Assembly (NCBI GenBank): GCA_964602655.1
Contig: CAZRSF010000070.1
Location: 1 to 34,124 of the forward strand
Direction: 5' to 3'
DNA from: Moduliflexus sp964602655
GTDB lineage: Bacteria; Moduliflexota; Moduliflexia; Moduliflexales; Moduliflexaceae
DNA: 34,124 nt
In this document: positions 8,870 through 18,221 of the stretch, in pieces
Layout of the letters: each line of letters opens with the position of its first letter
How positions within the stretch are numbered: the stretch's first letter is position 1
Position numbers and translations under genes: made by a program
Notes under the pieces: generated by a model
What the model saw: only the letters and a program-made list of their open reading frames with translations
What the model was told of the DNA's origin: nothing
Database searches by the model: none

Positions 8870-8887
8870 TCGCCGTGATTTTTCTCA

Positions 8888-10372
8888 TTGAAACGCGCAA
8901 CGATCGGTCTGCATATTCTCCAATTAACCTCCGGGCGATTGGTCGTCCAATTGCTCGGCATCCTCACCGTTCCGATTCTCACGCGCCTCTATCTTCCCAA
9001 TCATTTTGGCGTCACGCAAATCCTCGATTCGCTGTTCACCATTATCCTGGTGGCGGTTTGCTGGAAATTCGAGATGGCAATCCCGTTGGCAAAAGACGAT
9101 CAGGAAACGGCTGAAATTGTAGCGCTCAGCGCTGTGGCGACGCTCATTACGACCATCAGCGTCGCGGTGGCAGTCGCGCTCTTCGAGGATCGCATCGCTT
9201 CCTGGTATCGGATGCCGGAGTTACGCGGCATCCTCTGGTTTTTGCCTCTCTTCACGCTGCTTGGAGGCGGCAAACATCTTTTGACGTTTTTTGCGGCGAA
9301 AGAGGAACATTTTCGCAGCATCGCCTCGTCTGAAGTCATCTATTCGCTGACAGACCGCGCCGGGTCATTAGGTTGGGGGTTTCTGGTTTCGCCATCGGCG
9401 TTCGGTTTACTCAGCGCGCGTTTTTTCGCGCATGTCTTCCGTCTCATGACGCTGATCCGGTCGGATGGCGTTCGGCTGCTACGCCTGTTGCGCTCAACAG
9501 CGTTTTCGTATCCCTCTCTGCGCGCGACAATCAGCCGTCACAAAAAATTCCCGCTCTTCCAAATCTGGACGGTCTTTTTGAACACGATCTCTACGCAGCT
9601 TCCGCCGTTGATTTTAGGCGGATATTTTGCGTCGGATGTGGTCGGCTATTACGCGCTCAGCGCCAGAATCGTCGCCCTGCCGATGACGCTGCTGCAAGAT
9701 GCCGTGACGACCGTCGCGTTTCCGATGATGGCCAAAGAGTATAAAGAGACCGGTTCTCTGACCAACATCACGCGGCAGATGTTTCTCCGGCTGCTTCAGG
9801 TCGCCAGCTTTCCAACAGTCGTATTCGGTTTGTTCGGGGTGGAAATCTTTCGCCTCTTTTTCGGCGAGCAGTGGGTTGAGGCCGGGGAATATGCCCGGCT
9901 CATCGCTCTCTGGCAGGGGCTTGGTTTTATCAATCTGCCGATGCGGGTCTTTGTAATTTTAGACCGTCAAGAATTAGGATTGCTGATGAATATTCTGATG
10001 CTGCTCTTGCGAGTGATCGGAATATCTCTCGGCATCTTCTCCGATTCGCCGCGTTTGGCGCTGCAAGCGTTCGTCGTCTTCAGCGTCGTCGGTTTGCTCA
10101 TCAATATTTTTTGGCAGCTCCGCTTAGCGCGCGTTTCGCTCGTCTGGGCGGCAATGATGTTTTGTCAATACGCCGCGATCTCATTGCTGCCGACCGTACC
10201 AATAAAATGGCTGCTCGGCGAGACGAATACGTTACACTGGCTTCTGATCGGATTAAGCGGCAGTGCGCTTGGATATGCGGGAATCACGGCATGGGTAGAT
10301 GCCTCATTTCGACAGTATCTCCGACAAGCCGTCGCTCGATTCGGAAAGAAGAACACATCATGCAAATTCTGA
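8888..10372 (+). CDS. Wzx-type polysaccharide flippase
   Basis: This is a 494-residue, strongly hydrophobic protein with about 12-14 predicted membrane helices. The N-terminus (GRLVVQLLGILTVPILTRLYLPNHFG) is typical of the Wzx / oligosaccharide flippase branch of the MOP superfamily, which moves lipid-linked repeat units across the inner membrane. The start is a TTG. An in-frame TGA lies at 8876-8878, and no ATG is available before the first conserved helix, so TTG is the only start that keeps the family N-terminus. The ribosome site is poor, and a hairpin repeat ends 18 bases upstream. Its stop overlaps the next gene by 13 bases, which suggests translational coupling. The genes around it (an asparagine-synthase-like gene, glycosyltransferase, Wzc-like gene) place it in an exopolysaccharide locus. 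Confidence 0.88.
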   Translation: MKRATIGLHILQLTSGRLVVQLLGILTVPILTRLYLPNHFGVTQILDSLFTIILVAVCWKFEMAIPLAKDDQETAEIVALSAVATLITTISVAVAVALFEDRIASWYRMPELRGILWFLPLFTLLGGGKHLLTFFAAKEEHFRSIASSEVIYSLTDRAGSLGWGFLVSPSAFGLLSARFFAHVFRLMTLIRSDGVRLLRLLRSTAFSYPSLRATISRHKKFPLFQIWTVFLNTISTQLPPLILGGYFASDVVGYYALSARIVALPMTLLQDAVTTVAFPMMAKEYKETGSLTNITRQMFLRLLQVASFPTVVFGLFGVEIFRLFFGEQWVEAGEYARLIALWQGLGFINLPMRVFVILDRQELGLLMNILMLLLRVIGISLGIFSDSPRLALQAFVVFSVVGLLINIFWQLRLARVSLVWAAMMFCQYAAISLLPTVPIKWLLGETNTLHWLLIGLSGSALGYAGITAWVDASFRQYLRQAVARFGKKNTSCKF

Positions 10373-12201
10373 TCACCTGGAAGGCCGCCAATCTTTCGCC
10401 TGAAGAAGCTGCGCATCGCTGGACGAGCCTCCTGAAATCGTGGCACACGCGTTATCAGGCGTTGATTCCATCAATCCCGTTACACGCATCGTCAACTTCG
10501 GAGGAGACTCTCTTCTGTGGGCAGATTGCCATTCCGTCGCTTTTCCGCGAATGGGAGGCATGGTATGAGGACGCCTCGTGGGGTCTGGCCTGGAACGGAC
10601 TCGCGCATAATCTGCTCGATCTCCTGCCCCCAGCGCCGGGTCTGTCATTATCGCAGCGGTTTTTACAAATGAGAGAGTCCCACAGCGCAGACTGGAGGCA
10701 AGAACTTGAGGGGCGTTTTGTGGTTGCTGTGCTGGATAAACGCCAACAACGCCTTGATGTCAGCACAAACGCCTTAGGGCTGACGCCGTGCTTTCGAACA
10801 GAGGGAACATACGGCATCGCTGTCGGGACGCGCATCGCTCCGTTGCTTGATCTGGTTGGCAGATCGGTTGCGCCGAATCGTTCCGGCCTCGTTCAAGTCG
10901 TCGGCATGGATTGGTGCATCAGCGACGACACCACGTTCGAAGGGGTGTTTCAGGTGAATGCCGGGACAACAATCACCGTTGACCATCACACATCATCCTT
11001 CCGGCAAGAACGATCTGTCCAGCCGGAACATTTTATCGAACGTTCGCGCGAATTGCGCAAAGCAGATTATCTGACCATCGGAAGCGAGGCGATGATGACT
11101 ACCGTCGCGCAGCAGCTTCGCCATGCTTCCGCGCCGTTATTCGATTTGACCGGAGGTTTCGACAGCCGTTCAATCGTCTCCACCGCCGTGGCGTTAGGGC
11201 ATCATCCTGATTGCGACGTTACGGGGCTGCCGGACTCTTCTGAAATCCGAATCGCGTCGCGTGTCGCAGAAACCCTGGAGGTGTCTTTACGGCAAATTCA
11301 TCCGCAGCAAGATCAGGCTGAGAGCCTTGAAGAAGTCTTCCGCTTGTGGGGGCTTTGGACGGAAGGGATGAGTCCTGCGCATATCGCCTTTTCTCAATCG
11401 CTGATGTCGCTCTCCCCCTCTTCGCGCGATTTTTTTGCGCCGTATCGCCAGGTCTTTAACGGGGGCGTCTTCTTCAGTTTGACTTTTTTATATAATACCG
11501 AAATATTGGTTCGCGCGTATTCGCCAGAGCAAATCGCCGCCAAAATTTGTTCGCGCGTCTCTTCACGGTATCGAGCCGCCCTTATCTCGCCAGCAGATAC
11601 TCACTACATCGAACATCCTGTCCGTTCCACCCTTGACGATGGGGTTCGCTTAGGCTTGAAGGGGCATCATTTATTCGATTTCTTTTACTGCTGGCAGCGT
11701 GGTTCGCGCTGGACTGGCTACATGACGGACATGCAGCAGATCGGACGCCATCTCTTCACGCCGTTATGTACTCAGCGCTTGTTAGAAGTAAGCTTTGCCA
11801 TGCGCGTCGAAGAATTGTTACAAGGTGCGTGGTATTATGCACATCTTCGGCGGGTCGCGCCAACGGCGCTGACCGTTCCGTTTCTGAAAGATGCTCCGTT
11901 AAGCGGATATCGTCAGCAATTACTCAACATACATCCGAAGTTATTTCAGTTGGCATGGCATGCGAAAATGGCATTTCATCGCCCCAAACGCCGCACTTTG
12001 CCGTTAGATGATTATGAAAAGATCGGGGCGCGTTTTCATCCGTATCTTGAACGATTTCTCTTCCACAAACAGGCATATTGGCCTGAAATCATTCCTTATC
12101 AAGCCGGTCGAATCGCCTGGGCAAATTTTGTCAAGGGTCTTGAGGCCAAACCGCTTTGGAATTTAGTCACACTCGAAATATGGGCAAAGACGTTTCTTTA
12201 G
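10360..12201 (+). CDS. Asparagine-synthase-like protein of an exopolysaccharide locus
   Basis: Starting at the ATG at 10360 the protein has 613 residues; the frame is open further upstream but only inside the flippase gene. Residues 262-272 read DLTGGFDSRSI, a variant of the SGGxDS pyrophosphatase loop that binds ATP in asparagine synthase B. The N-terminal domain (about 1-220) has the shape of a class II glutaminase (EGRFVVAVLDKRQQRLDVSTNALGLTPCF, DxFG-like region). The protein begins MQILITW, so it lacks the Cys2 nucleophile and probably cannot use glutamine. Relatives of this kind are common in surface polysaccharide clusters and are suspected of amidating sugar acids or peptides, but their reactions are mostly unknown. 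The 13-base overlap with the flippase gene supports a shared operon. Confidence 0.8.
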   Translation: MQILITWKAANLSPEEAAHRWTSLLKSWHTRYQALIPSIPLHASSTSEETLFCGQIAIPSLFREWEAWYEDASWGLAWNGLAHNLLDLLPPAPGLSLSQRFLQMRESHSADWRQELEGRFVVAVLDKRQQRLDVSTNALGLTPCFRTEGTYGIAVGTRIAPLLDLVGRSVAPNRSGLVQVVGMDWCISDDTTFEGVFQVNAGTTITVDHHTSSFRQERSVQPEHFIERSRELRKADYLTIGSEAMMTTVAQQLRHASAPLFDLTGGFDSRSIVSTAVALGHHPDCDVTGLPDSSEIRIASRVAETLEVSLRQIHPQQDQAESLEEVFRLWGLWTEGMSPAHIAFSQSLMSLSPSSRDFFAPYRQVFNGGVFFSLTFLYNTEILVRAYSPEQIAAKICSRVSSRYRAALISPADTHYIEHPVRSTLDDGVRLGLKGHHLFDFFYCWQRGSRWTGYMTDMQQIGRHLFTPLCTQRLLEVSFAMRVEELLQGAWYYAHLRRVAPTALTVPFLKDAPLSGYRQQLLNIHPKLFQLAWHAKMAFHRPKRRTLPLDDYEKIGARFHPYLERFLFHKQAYWPEIIPYQAGRIAWANFVKGLEAKPLWNLVTLEIWAKTFL

Positions 12202-12232
12202 ATTCATAGATGCGAGGATTGATTTTTAATAC

Positions 12233-12263
12233 CTCCTGTCAGGGTTTAAAACCCTGACAGGGG
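12233..12263. repeat. Palindromic repeat, CCTGTCAGGGTTT family
   Basis: Arms CCTGTCAGGGTTT (12235-12247) and AAACCCTGACAGG (12249-12261) are separated by one base, and a few extra pairs form outside. It belongs to the same family as 3130-3162 and 8837-8869. It lies 31 bases after the asparagine-synthase-like stop codon. Confidence 0.85.
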
Positions 12264-12360
12264 TGGGATTTATGCAATATTGAATATTCATGCTCACATC
12301 TATAAATCGTTCAGATGGGTTATACCGGCTGCGGCAAAAAAGATCAGATTCGAATCCTCA

Positions 12361-12386
12361 TAGGGGCGTTCAATTGAACGCCCCTA
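12361..12386. repeat. Perfect 26-bp palindrome, AGGGGCGTTCAA family, copy 2
   Basis: It is identical to the centre of the palindrome at 5336-5365. It sits in the gap between two convergent genes, 39 bases past the stop codon of the - strand glycosyltransferase gene. The rest of 12202-12424 shows no gene. Confidence 0.9.
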
Positions 12387-12424
12387 CGAATCATGCGATC
12401 TGATCGTTTCAAACACAATTGGCA

Positions 12425-13288
12425 TTATTTCATAACTCGCAAGAGCTCGCGCAGCTTGAGCCATTTCATCGCGAGCCAGATGCCAAAAAGCTGCGCTTGC
12501 TGCCAGAGTGTTAACCGATATTTTCCCCGCAGGCGTAGAATTTTCAGCACGGGGAGCGACCAGCCCGACTGACGATGTTGTTGGCCTGATATGCGTCGTT
12601 TTTCCCGCAAATCCGTCGCGCCGTTGATGACGCGTGTCACCTTTCGGCGTAAGGCTTGGAAGGTATGTCGCGCCGGATGCTTCACGCGCGCGTCGGGGGC
12701 ATAGGCCAGACGATAGCCCTGCGCCGCCACGCGCTGCCCCCACTCTTTATCGCCGTTCGATTCGAGTGTGCTGTCGAACATGCCGACCCGCTCCACCACT
12801 TGCTTGAATGTGAACAAGTTGGCAGTGACGCTGAATTGTTTTTTGTGAATAAATTCCTCCTGATCGAGGTGCATGACGCTGTCATATAATTCGACAATCG
12901 TCGGAGTAGTCGGATCGCGGAAAAAAAATTCGATGCCCCCGCCCACGAGTCCGCAATTTTCTGCGTTCGCTAACGCGGCGACGCCTCGTTCCAGCCAATC
13001 CGGCGCGGGAAGACAATCGGAATCGGTAAAGGCCAGCACGTCGCCACGCGCGACGGCAATTCCGGTATTTCTGGCGGCATACGAGCTGCGCTGCGCTTCA
13101 TACGCGCCGCGCGCGTGAGGAAACGCTGACAGCGCCGGAGCCACCGGTTCATCGGAGGCATTATCCACAACAATCACTTCATACCAATCGGTGGGGTATG
13201 TTTGCCCCTCCAATGCCCGCAAACATTGGGTAAGTCTCCCGGTATCATTGTGTACCGGAATGAGAACGGAAACAAAGGGATTTGCCAT
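12425..13288 (-). CDS. Family 2 glycosyltransferase
   Basis: The 287-residue protein opens with VSVLIPVHNDTGRLTQCLRAL, the GT-A nucleotide-sugar fold start. It continues with VIVVDNASDEP and carries TDSD at residues 88-91, the DxD-type motif that binds the metal and the UDP/GDP sugar. A second acidic motif (GGGIEFFF then SNGDKEWGQRV) fits the acceptor/catalytic region of GT2 enzymes. No membrane segment is obvious, so it should act on the cytoplasmic face, adding a sugar to a lipid-linked precursor. The ribosome site AAAGGGGGAAAGC precedes the ATG. It is the only - strand gene inside the polysaccharide block and diverges from the wzc-like gene, so it is probably a separate transcription unit. 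Donor and acceptor cannot be told from the sequence. Confidence 0.88.
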   Translation of the reverse strand: MANPFVSVLIPVHNDTGRLTQCLRALEGQTYPTDWYEVIVVDNASDEPVAPALSAFPHARGAYEAQRSSYAARNTGIAVARGDVLAFTDSDCLPAPDWLERGVAALANAENCGLVGGGIEFFFRDPTTPTIVELYDSVMHLDQEEFIHKKQFSVTANLFTFKQVVERVGMFDSTLESNGDKEWGQRVAAQGYRLAYAPDARVKHPARHTFQALRRKVTRVINGATDLREKRRISGQQHRQSGWSLPVLKILRLRGKYRLTLWQQAQLFGIWLAMKWLKLRELLRVMK

Positions 13289-13348
13289 GCTTTCCCCCTT
13301 TCAGCAGCGCATCACACGCGAGTTTCTCTTCGACAGGCAAAGTATCTC

Positions 13349-13376
13349 TTGACACCTTTCCCGTTCTGAATATATT
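13349..13376 (+). promoter_or_regulatory. Sigma-70-type promoter for the wzc-like gene
   Basis: TTGACA (13349-13354) and TATATT (13371-13376) are separated by 16 bases. The -35 is a perfect match to consensus, and the -10 matches 5 of 6. A start near 13383 would leave a leader of about 110 bases before the ATG at 13492. This promoter would drive the kinase gene and probably the histidine kinase gene 7 bases behind it. Confidence 0.55.
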
Positions 13377-13491
13377 AGTTACATACGTCGCTCGCACCGC
13401 GCAACGCATTTCCACGCTTGCGCTGTCATCGTACAGAACGTTCAATGGATGACAAGAGAAAATTTTTCTTTTTGAGGAGAACACGCTTGAT

Positions 13492-16077
13492 ATGGCCGCA
13501 AAACAGCTTCCGATTGATTTGAACGTGCTCAATGTGATTGCGCATCGCTATCGCTGGCTGCTGGTGATTTTAACTCTCGTTTCAGTTGGCATCTCCTCCC
13601 TGATCGTCAAATCAATCGTTGATGTGTATTCGGCTTCGATTATCATCTTTGTCGATCCGGAAAATGTATTGGGAGGCATCGCAGAGGGCGTTGCTGTCTC
13701 GACCACGCTGAACGATCAGTTGAATACCCTGCGTCCGTTGATTCTCAGCGACGATTTTATCGAGCCGTATGTGATTCAGGAATTGGATATCCGTTTAAGC
13801 GATGTGTACACTCCGCCGATGAGATTGAAATTCATGACAATACTGGCAGAAGGCTTGAATGTGTTGAAAGATATCGTCAAACGCATTTTCGGATTTCCCA
13901 TCTATCATCTGACGCCAGAGCAGGAGCAAATACAGGAGCGTTTGCAACTCATCTCGATTCTGAAAGAGCAGATTTCATTGACGCAAAGCCAGGGGCGTTT
14001 GCTCACCATCGGGTATGAAGGGCCAAATTCGACGGCGTGTAAAAAGATTGTCGAGATCGTCTCCAATCAGTGCCGGGATCTGTTACTTCGCGGCAAAAAT
14101 CAGGAGACCCGCGAAGCGTTGCGATACATCGAAAGCCAATACGGCACAGCGACGCAGACATTAGAGGACTTAGAGCGCGAATTAGCGAACATGCGAGTCG
14201 AACAATTCGACAAAGGTCCGGAAGCGAAAATCGCCCTCCTCCAGCAACGCGAGGAAGCGCTGATGACGATTCGCATTCTCACTCAGGATTCGGAATCGGC
14301 CAATTCGAGAAAACAAGAGGTCGAGTTGGCGAAGGCAAAACGCCAGACCGTGCTGCGTCAGGACCCGGAGATTATGATCAAACTTGCCGAGCAATCTCGC
14401 AATCAAGATGCGATTGATTTGGAGGCAGCCAAAAAAGAGTTAAATACTCTCCTTATAGATCGGGGGTTTACTGAAGAATGGCCTGCGGTAAAAAAACTTC
14501 AAAACCGGATCGCCGAATTGGAACAGTCGCTTCAGGCTCAGGTGCAGAAAGACCCGGAATCCGAAGAAAAAATTTTCCTGGTTGATCCCATTTATAACGA
14601 ATATTACCGGCAAATCACGCAGATCGAGAGCGATCAAGCGTCCACAAACAAACAGATCCAAAAATTGCAAACGAATATCGGCATTTATGAAGAAAAGCTG
14701 AAAGCCATGCCGGAGATTGAAAAGAGTTTTGCCGCAATTGCGCGCAAGATCGAATTATATGAAGACCTTCAGGTCGAATTAGCGAAACGGCGGGAAACGG
14801 CGCGCGCGACGATGGAATTAGAGAAAAGCCGAGTGGAAACTCGGATCCGCGTCCTGAATCGTTCCACCCCTAACGAACCGATTGGCATCTCTCCGATCCT
14901 CATTATGGCGGCGATCTGCATGATTGGACCGGGGATCGGGGGGGGGATCGTCTTCTTAGCGTACTATTTGAATTCCTCCGTGAAAAGCCAGGATGACGTG
15001 CAGACGGAATATAATTTGCCCGTCATTGCCGTCATCCCCAACACCAATTTCAAACGTGAATCGAAAAAGCATCAGGAATGGAAACAGCAGGCAATCAAGC
15101 GTCTCGGTCGTTTCCCTACAGAGGTCGCGTTGAAGCTTCCATTCACCACGCGACGAATCGCCCTGTCATTAGGCAGCCAGACTCGCGAAACCTCGTCTGA
15201 ATCGGCGCTGGCACACATGTCTTCATCCGATGCGATTCAGCCTGCCAACGCCGATTTCACAGATATTACGGCAGAAGAGACACATGATTATCATGAATCA
15301 ATCGAGATCGAATTATTCGATCATCTCATCAAACGCATGCCGACTCCCCCGGCTTCAAGCACAGAGTCGCACCTGATGGTGACGATGTTAACCAATCCCG
15401 AATCGCAGGCGGCAGAAGAATATCGCCGATTATGTTTCAACGTCGAATGGGGGTTAAAAGAGACATTGTCGGGGCCATGCCGAACCATTTTAGTGACCAG
15501 CGCGCTGCCGAATGAAGGCAAAACGCTGACGGCCATCAATTTAGCCTCGACCTTAGCGCGTAACCACAAAGTGTTGTTACTCGATGCCAATTTCCGGAAA
15601 CCCTCCCTGCATCAGGCATTCGGCGTCGAGGCAGGGCCAGGGCTGTCTGACATGCTGGAACGCCAGACGACACCTCAATTGTATTTTGCTTCGGAAAGCC
15701 CGAATTTGACGATTCTTCCGGCAGGAATTGGGGGATGGCATCCGGCGGATTTGCTCAGTTCCAAACCGATGACGCAATTTTTGGAATCCATCAAAGGTTC
15801 ATCGTATTTCGAATATACGATCCTTGATGTTCCGCCAGTCTCTCTGATCCCGGATTCCTCGATTATTGCGTCGAAAGTGGATGGGATCGTGTGGGTCATT
15901 TGGGAATTGCATACCGATAAAGAAGTGGTGCGCTCGGCCTTAGAACGGATCACCAATCCCGCAATTCTCGGCGTGGTGCTGAATCGTTCCGAACAGCGCT
16001 CGTTGTCGAAGAAATACGGCAAGATGTGGAAAGAATATCAACGCGCCCCCTGGCGAAAGTCCTCAGAGAACCGATAA
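13492..16077 (+). CDS. Wzc-like chain-length determinant and tyrosine autokinase
   Basis: The 861-residue inner-membrane protein has one helix at about 20-42, a long periplasmic coiled-coil region (about 150-450, many Glu/Gln/Leu heptads) and a second helix at about 466-495, which together form a Wzz/GumC-type co-polymerase. The cytoplasmic part is a BY-kinase. Walker A is NEGKT with Lys677, Walker A' is LLLDANFRKP with Asp698, and Walker B is ILDVPPV with Asp779. Such proteins set polysaccharide length and gate export through cycles of phosphorylation. The segment between the second helix and the kinase (about 500-640) is longer than usual. The C-terminal tail has only two nearby tyrosines (KKYGKMWKEY) instead of the usual cluster, so regulation by tail phosphorylation may be weak. 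A GAGGAGA ribosome site precedes the ATG. Confidence 0.88.
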   Translation: MAAKQLPIDLNVLNVIAHRYRWLLVILTLVSVGISSLIVKSIVDVYSASIIIFVDPENVLGGIAEGVAVSTTLNDQLNTLRPLILSDDFIEPYVIQELDIRLSDVYTPPMRLKFMTILAEGLNVLKDIVKRIFGFPIYHLTPEQEQIQERLQLISILKEQISLTQSQGRLLTIGYEGPNSTACKKIVEIVSNQCRDLLLRGKNQETREALRYIESQYGTATQTLEDLERELANMRVEQFDKGPEAKIALLQQREEALMTIRILTQDSESANSRKQEVELAKAKRQTVLRQDPEIMIKLAEQSRNQDAIDLEAAKKELNTLLIDRGFTEEWPAVKKLQNRIAELEQSLQAQVQKDPESEEKIFLVDPIYNEYYRQITQIESDQASTNKQIQKLQTNIGIYEEKLKAMPEIEKSFAAIARKIELYEDLQVELAKRRETARATMELEKSRVETRIRVLNRSTPNEPIGISPILIMAAICMIGPGIGGGIVFLAYYLNSSVKSQDDVQTEYNLPVIAVIPNTNFKRESKKHQEWKQQAIKRLGRFPTEVALKLPFTTRRIALSLGSQTRETSSESALAHMSSSDAIQPANADFTDITAEETHDYHESIEIELFDHLIKRMPTPPASSTESHLMVTMLTNPESQAAEEYRRLCFNVEWGLKETLSGPCRTILVTSALPNEGKTLTAINLASTLARNHKVLLLDANFRKPSLHQAFGVEAGPGLSDMLERQTTPQLYFASESPNLTILPAGIGGWHPADLLSSKPMTQFLESIKGSSYFEYTILDVPPVSLIPDSSIIASKVDGIVWVIWELHTDKEVVRSALERITNPAILGVVLNRSEQRSLSKKYGKMWKEYQRAPWRKSSENR

Positions 16078-16084
16078 TCATATC

Positions 16085-18220
16085 ATGCCTATGATGCCAT
16101 TGTATGCCATCCCATCGTTGTTCAGCGCGATTGTGTTATTCGGATTGAGTCTGTTCGTGATCACTCGCAACATTCGCAGTCTGACGAATCTGAGTTTTGC
16201 CGTAACACTTTCAAGCGAAGCGTTTCTGCAACTCAGTCACTATTTTCTGTTGCGTTCTCAAGATGAGCTCTGGTTACGCATCTCATTCGCTTGCGTGTGG
16301 CTGATTCTCAGCAGTCTTGCCCTCTTCAGCGTTACGTTTTCCAGACAGCATCATCGGGAAGGGCTTCAACACTGGAAATGGATTCTTGCCGTCATCATCA
16401 TCGGTTCATGTGGATTTTCCGCGCTTGGCTGGCAAGGCAAATTATTCGCGGCAGCCCCTCGTTTTTCCTTCGAACGCTTCCATCTCTATACATTGCAACC
16501 CGCAGGGCAATATTTTCTCTTATTTACCTTTTTTTGCCTGCTGTTCATTCTGCACAATCTTGAAAATACCTATCGTAATGCGCCAGCGCCAATCCGTTGG
16601 AAAATAAAATTCCTGGTTTTAGGAATTTTTGCCTCGTCGTTTTTTTATATTTTCTTGATCAGCGCGATTTTACTTTATAAAACAGCGCAAGTCGAATATA
16701 GCGTGGCCGAGGCGATTATCTTGCTGATCTCATCGGCGTTGATCGTCTTCTCATTAGTGCGACATCGTTTGATGGATACGGATGTCTTTATTTCGCGCCA
16801 GGTCGTGTTCAATTCCTTTGTCTTGTTTGTCGTTGGCGCGTACCTCCTTACCATCGCCATTATCGGCTACTTGATCAAATATGAACTGATTCCGCAGCAA
16901 TTTACGCAATTTTTGGTGGCAGAAATCTTCATGTATGTCGCGCTCATCGGGTTGGCGGCATTTCTATTGTCTGAAGAAATTCGGCGGAAGGTCGAACGAT
17001 ATATCAGCAAACACTTTTATAAACATAAATATGATTACGATGAAGTCTGGATCGCATTTACACGGCGCATTGGCTCGAATATCAGCCTTGACGCGCTGTT
17101 GCCTCAAATTGTCATGTCGTTACAGGACATCGTGAAGACAGACCAGGTCTATCTCTTTTTGTCGGACGAGACGAAACATACGGTTGCGCTCGCTCAAAGT
17201 TCGCGTCAAATCGAGACTCCGCTGTCGCTCTCGATGGATTCGGCGCTTATTACCTATTTCCAGGGCACGGACACTCCAGAAGTTGATACGCAGATTTTTA
17301 AGGCGAAGCCCGAACTTCACCATATCTATGCAGAGTTACAAGATGTATTCGACGAATTTTCCATTGCGTTATGCGCGCCGCTCAAAGTGAAAGATCATTT
17401 CTTAGGTCTATTGGCTATTGGGCCGGAGCGTACCGGCGAGCAGTATTCGCATGAGGATTACGATCTCCTGCATACGATCAGCGCGCAGGCGGCCAGCATG
17501 ATTCTCAATGCGCGGTTGACCGAAAATCTCTCGCAGGCGCGCGCGCTCGAAACATTTCATAAATTCGCCGCGTTTATCATTCATGATTTGAAGAATGCCG
17601 TGCAAAATCTTTCGTTCGTGGTACAAAATTCCGCAGAATATTTCGATGATCCTGAATTTCGAGACGATGCCATCACGACGATTGCTGATACGGCAACGCG
17701 GATGAATGCCATGATTACCCGGTTATCATCCGTGCCGGAAAAACTGGAACTGCATATCACAGAGGCCGCCGTCTTGCCTTTTTTAGAGGATACGCTGAAA
17801 AAATCAAAAGTCAGCAAACTCAATCACATCCGCCTGCATGTTGACGTTGCAGACCCCGATCTGACCCTGCCAATCGATCAGCATCATTTTCAAAGCGTGT
17901 TTTTAAATCTTCTATCGAATGCTGCTGAAGCGATTGGAGAACAGGACGGAGAGATTACCATTCGCGCCTCCCTCAGCGATGGAAAAGCAAAGATTGCGGT
18001 GCAAGATACTGGCAGCGGCATGTCAGCCGATCATCTCAAATCATTATTCACCCCATTTAAAACAACCAAGAAAAAAGGGTTGGGGATCGGCCTGTATCAA
18101 TGTAAAACAATCGTTGAAGCCCATCAAGGGAAAATTTTTGTCGAAAGCGAGGTCGGACAGGGAACAACCTTTCGGATAGAACTTCCTGTCTTACAAAATG
18201 ACATATCGTCATTTTCCTGA
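16085..18220 (+). CDS. prsK: Membrane histidine kinase, PrsK type
   Basis: The 711-residue protein has about nine membrane helices in residues 1-310. The phrase FYKHKYDYDEVWIAFTRRI follows and is characteristic of PrsK kinases. A GAF domain comes next (about 335-480, ending APLKVKDHFLGLLAIGPE). The phospho-acceptor site is IIHDLKN with His500, and the ATPase core has the N box (NLLSNAAEAI), G1 (QDTGSGMS) and G2 (GLGIGLYQCKTIVEAH). PrsK proteins are the sensor half of the system linked to exosortase/PEP-CTERM genomes and exopolysaccharide loci; the signal they sense is unknown. The gene begins 7 bases after the wzc-like stop codon, so the two are probably co-transcribed. Its partner regulator follows at 18360. 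Confidence 0.87.
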   Translation: MPMMPLYAIPSLFSAIVLFGLSLFVITRNIRSLTNLSFAVTLSSEAFLQLSHYFLLRSQDELWLRISFACVWLILSSLALFSVTFSRQHHREGLQHWKWILAVIIIGSCGFSALGWQGKLFAAAPRFSFERFHLYTLQPAGQYFLLFTFFCLLFILHNLENTYRNAPAPIRWKIKFLVLGIFASSFFYIFLISAILLYKTAQVEYSVAEAIILLISSALIVFSLVRHRLMDTDVFISRQVVFNSFVLFVVGAYLLTIAIIGYLIKYELIPQQFTQFLVAEIFMYVALIGLAAFLLSEEIRRKVERYISKHFYKHKYDYDEVWIAFTRRIGSNISLDALLPQIVMSLQDIVKTDQVYLFLSDETKHTVALAQSSRQIETPLSLSMDSALITYFQGTDTPEVDTQIFKAKPELHHIYAELQDVFDEFSIALCAPLKVKDHFLGLLAIGPERTGEQYSHEDYDLLHTISAQAASMILNARLTENLSQARALETFHKFAAFIIHDLKNAVQNLSFVVQNSAEYFDDPEFRDDAITTIADTATRMNAMITRLSSVPEKLELHITEAAVLPFLEDTLKKSKVSKLNHIRLHVDVADPDLTLPIDQHHFQSVFLNLLSNAAEAIGEQDGEITIRASLSDGKAKIAVQDTGSGMSADHLKSLFTPFKTTKKKGLGIGLYQCKTIVEAHQGKIFVESEVGQGTTFRIELPVLQNDISSFS

Positions 18221-18221
18221 A

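Noticed and set aside
10111..10359. Longer start for the asparagine-synthase-like protein
   Set aside because: It would overlap 260 bases of the flippase gene and adds an Arg-rich segment without family similarity; the ATG at 10360 fits.
2305..12386. Repeated palindromes as a CRISPR array
   Set aside because: The copies are kilobases apart, of several families, and there are no regular spacers or cas genes.
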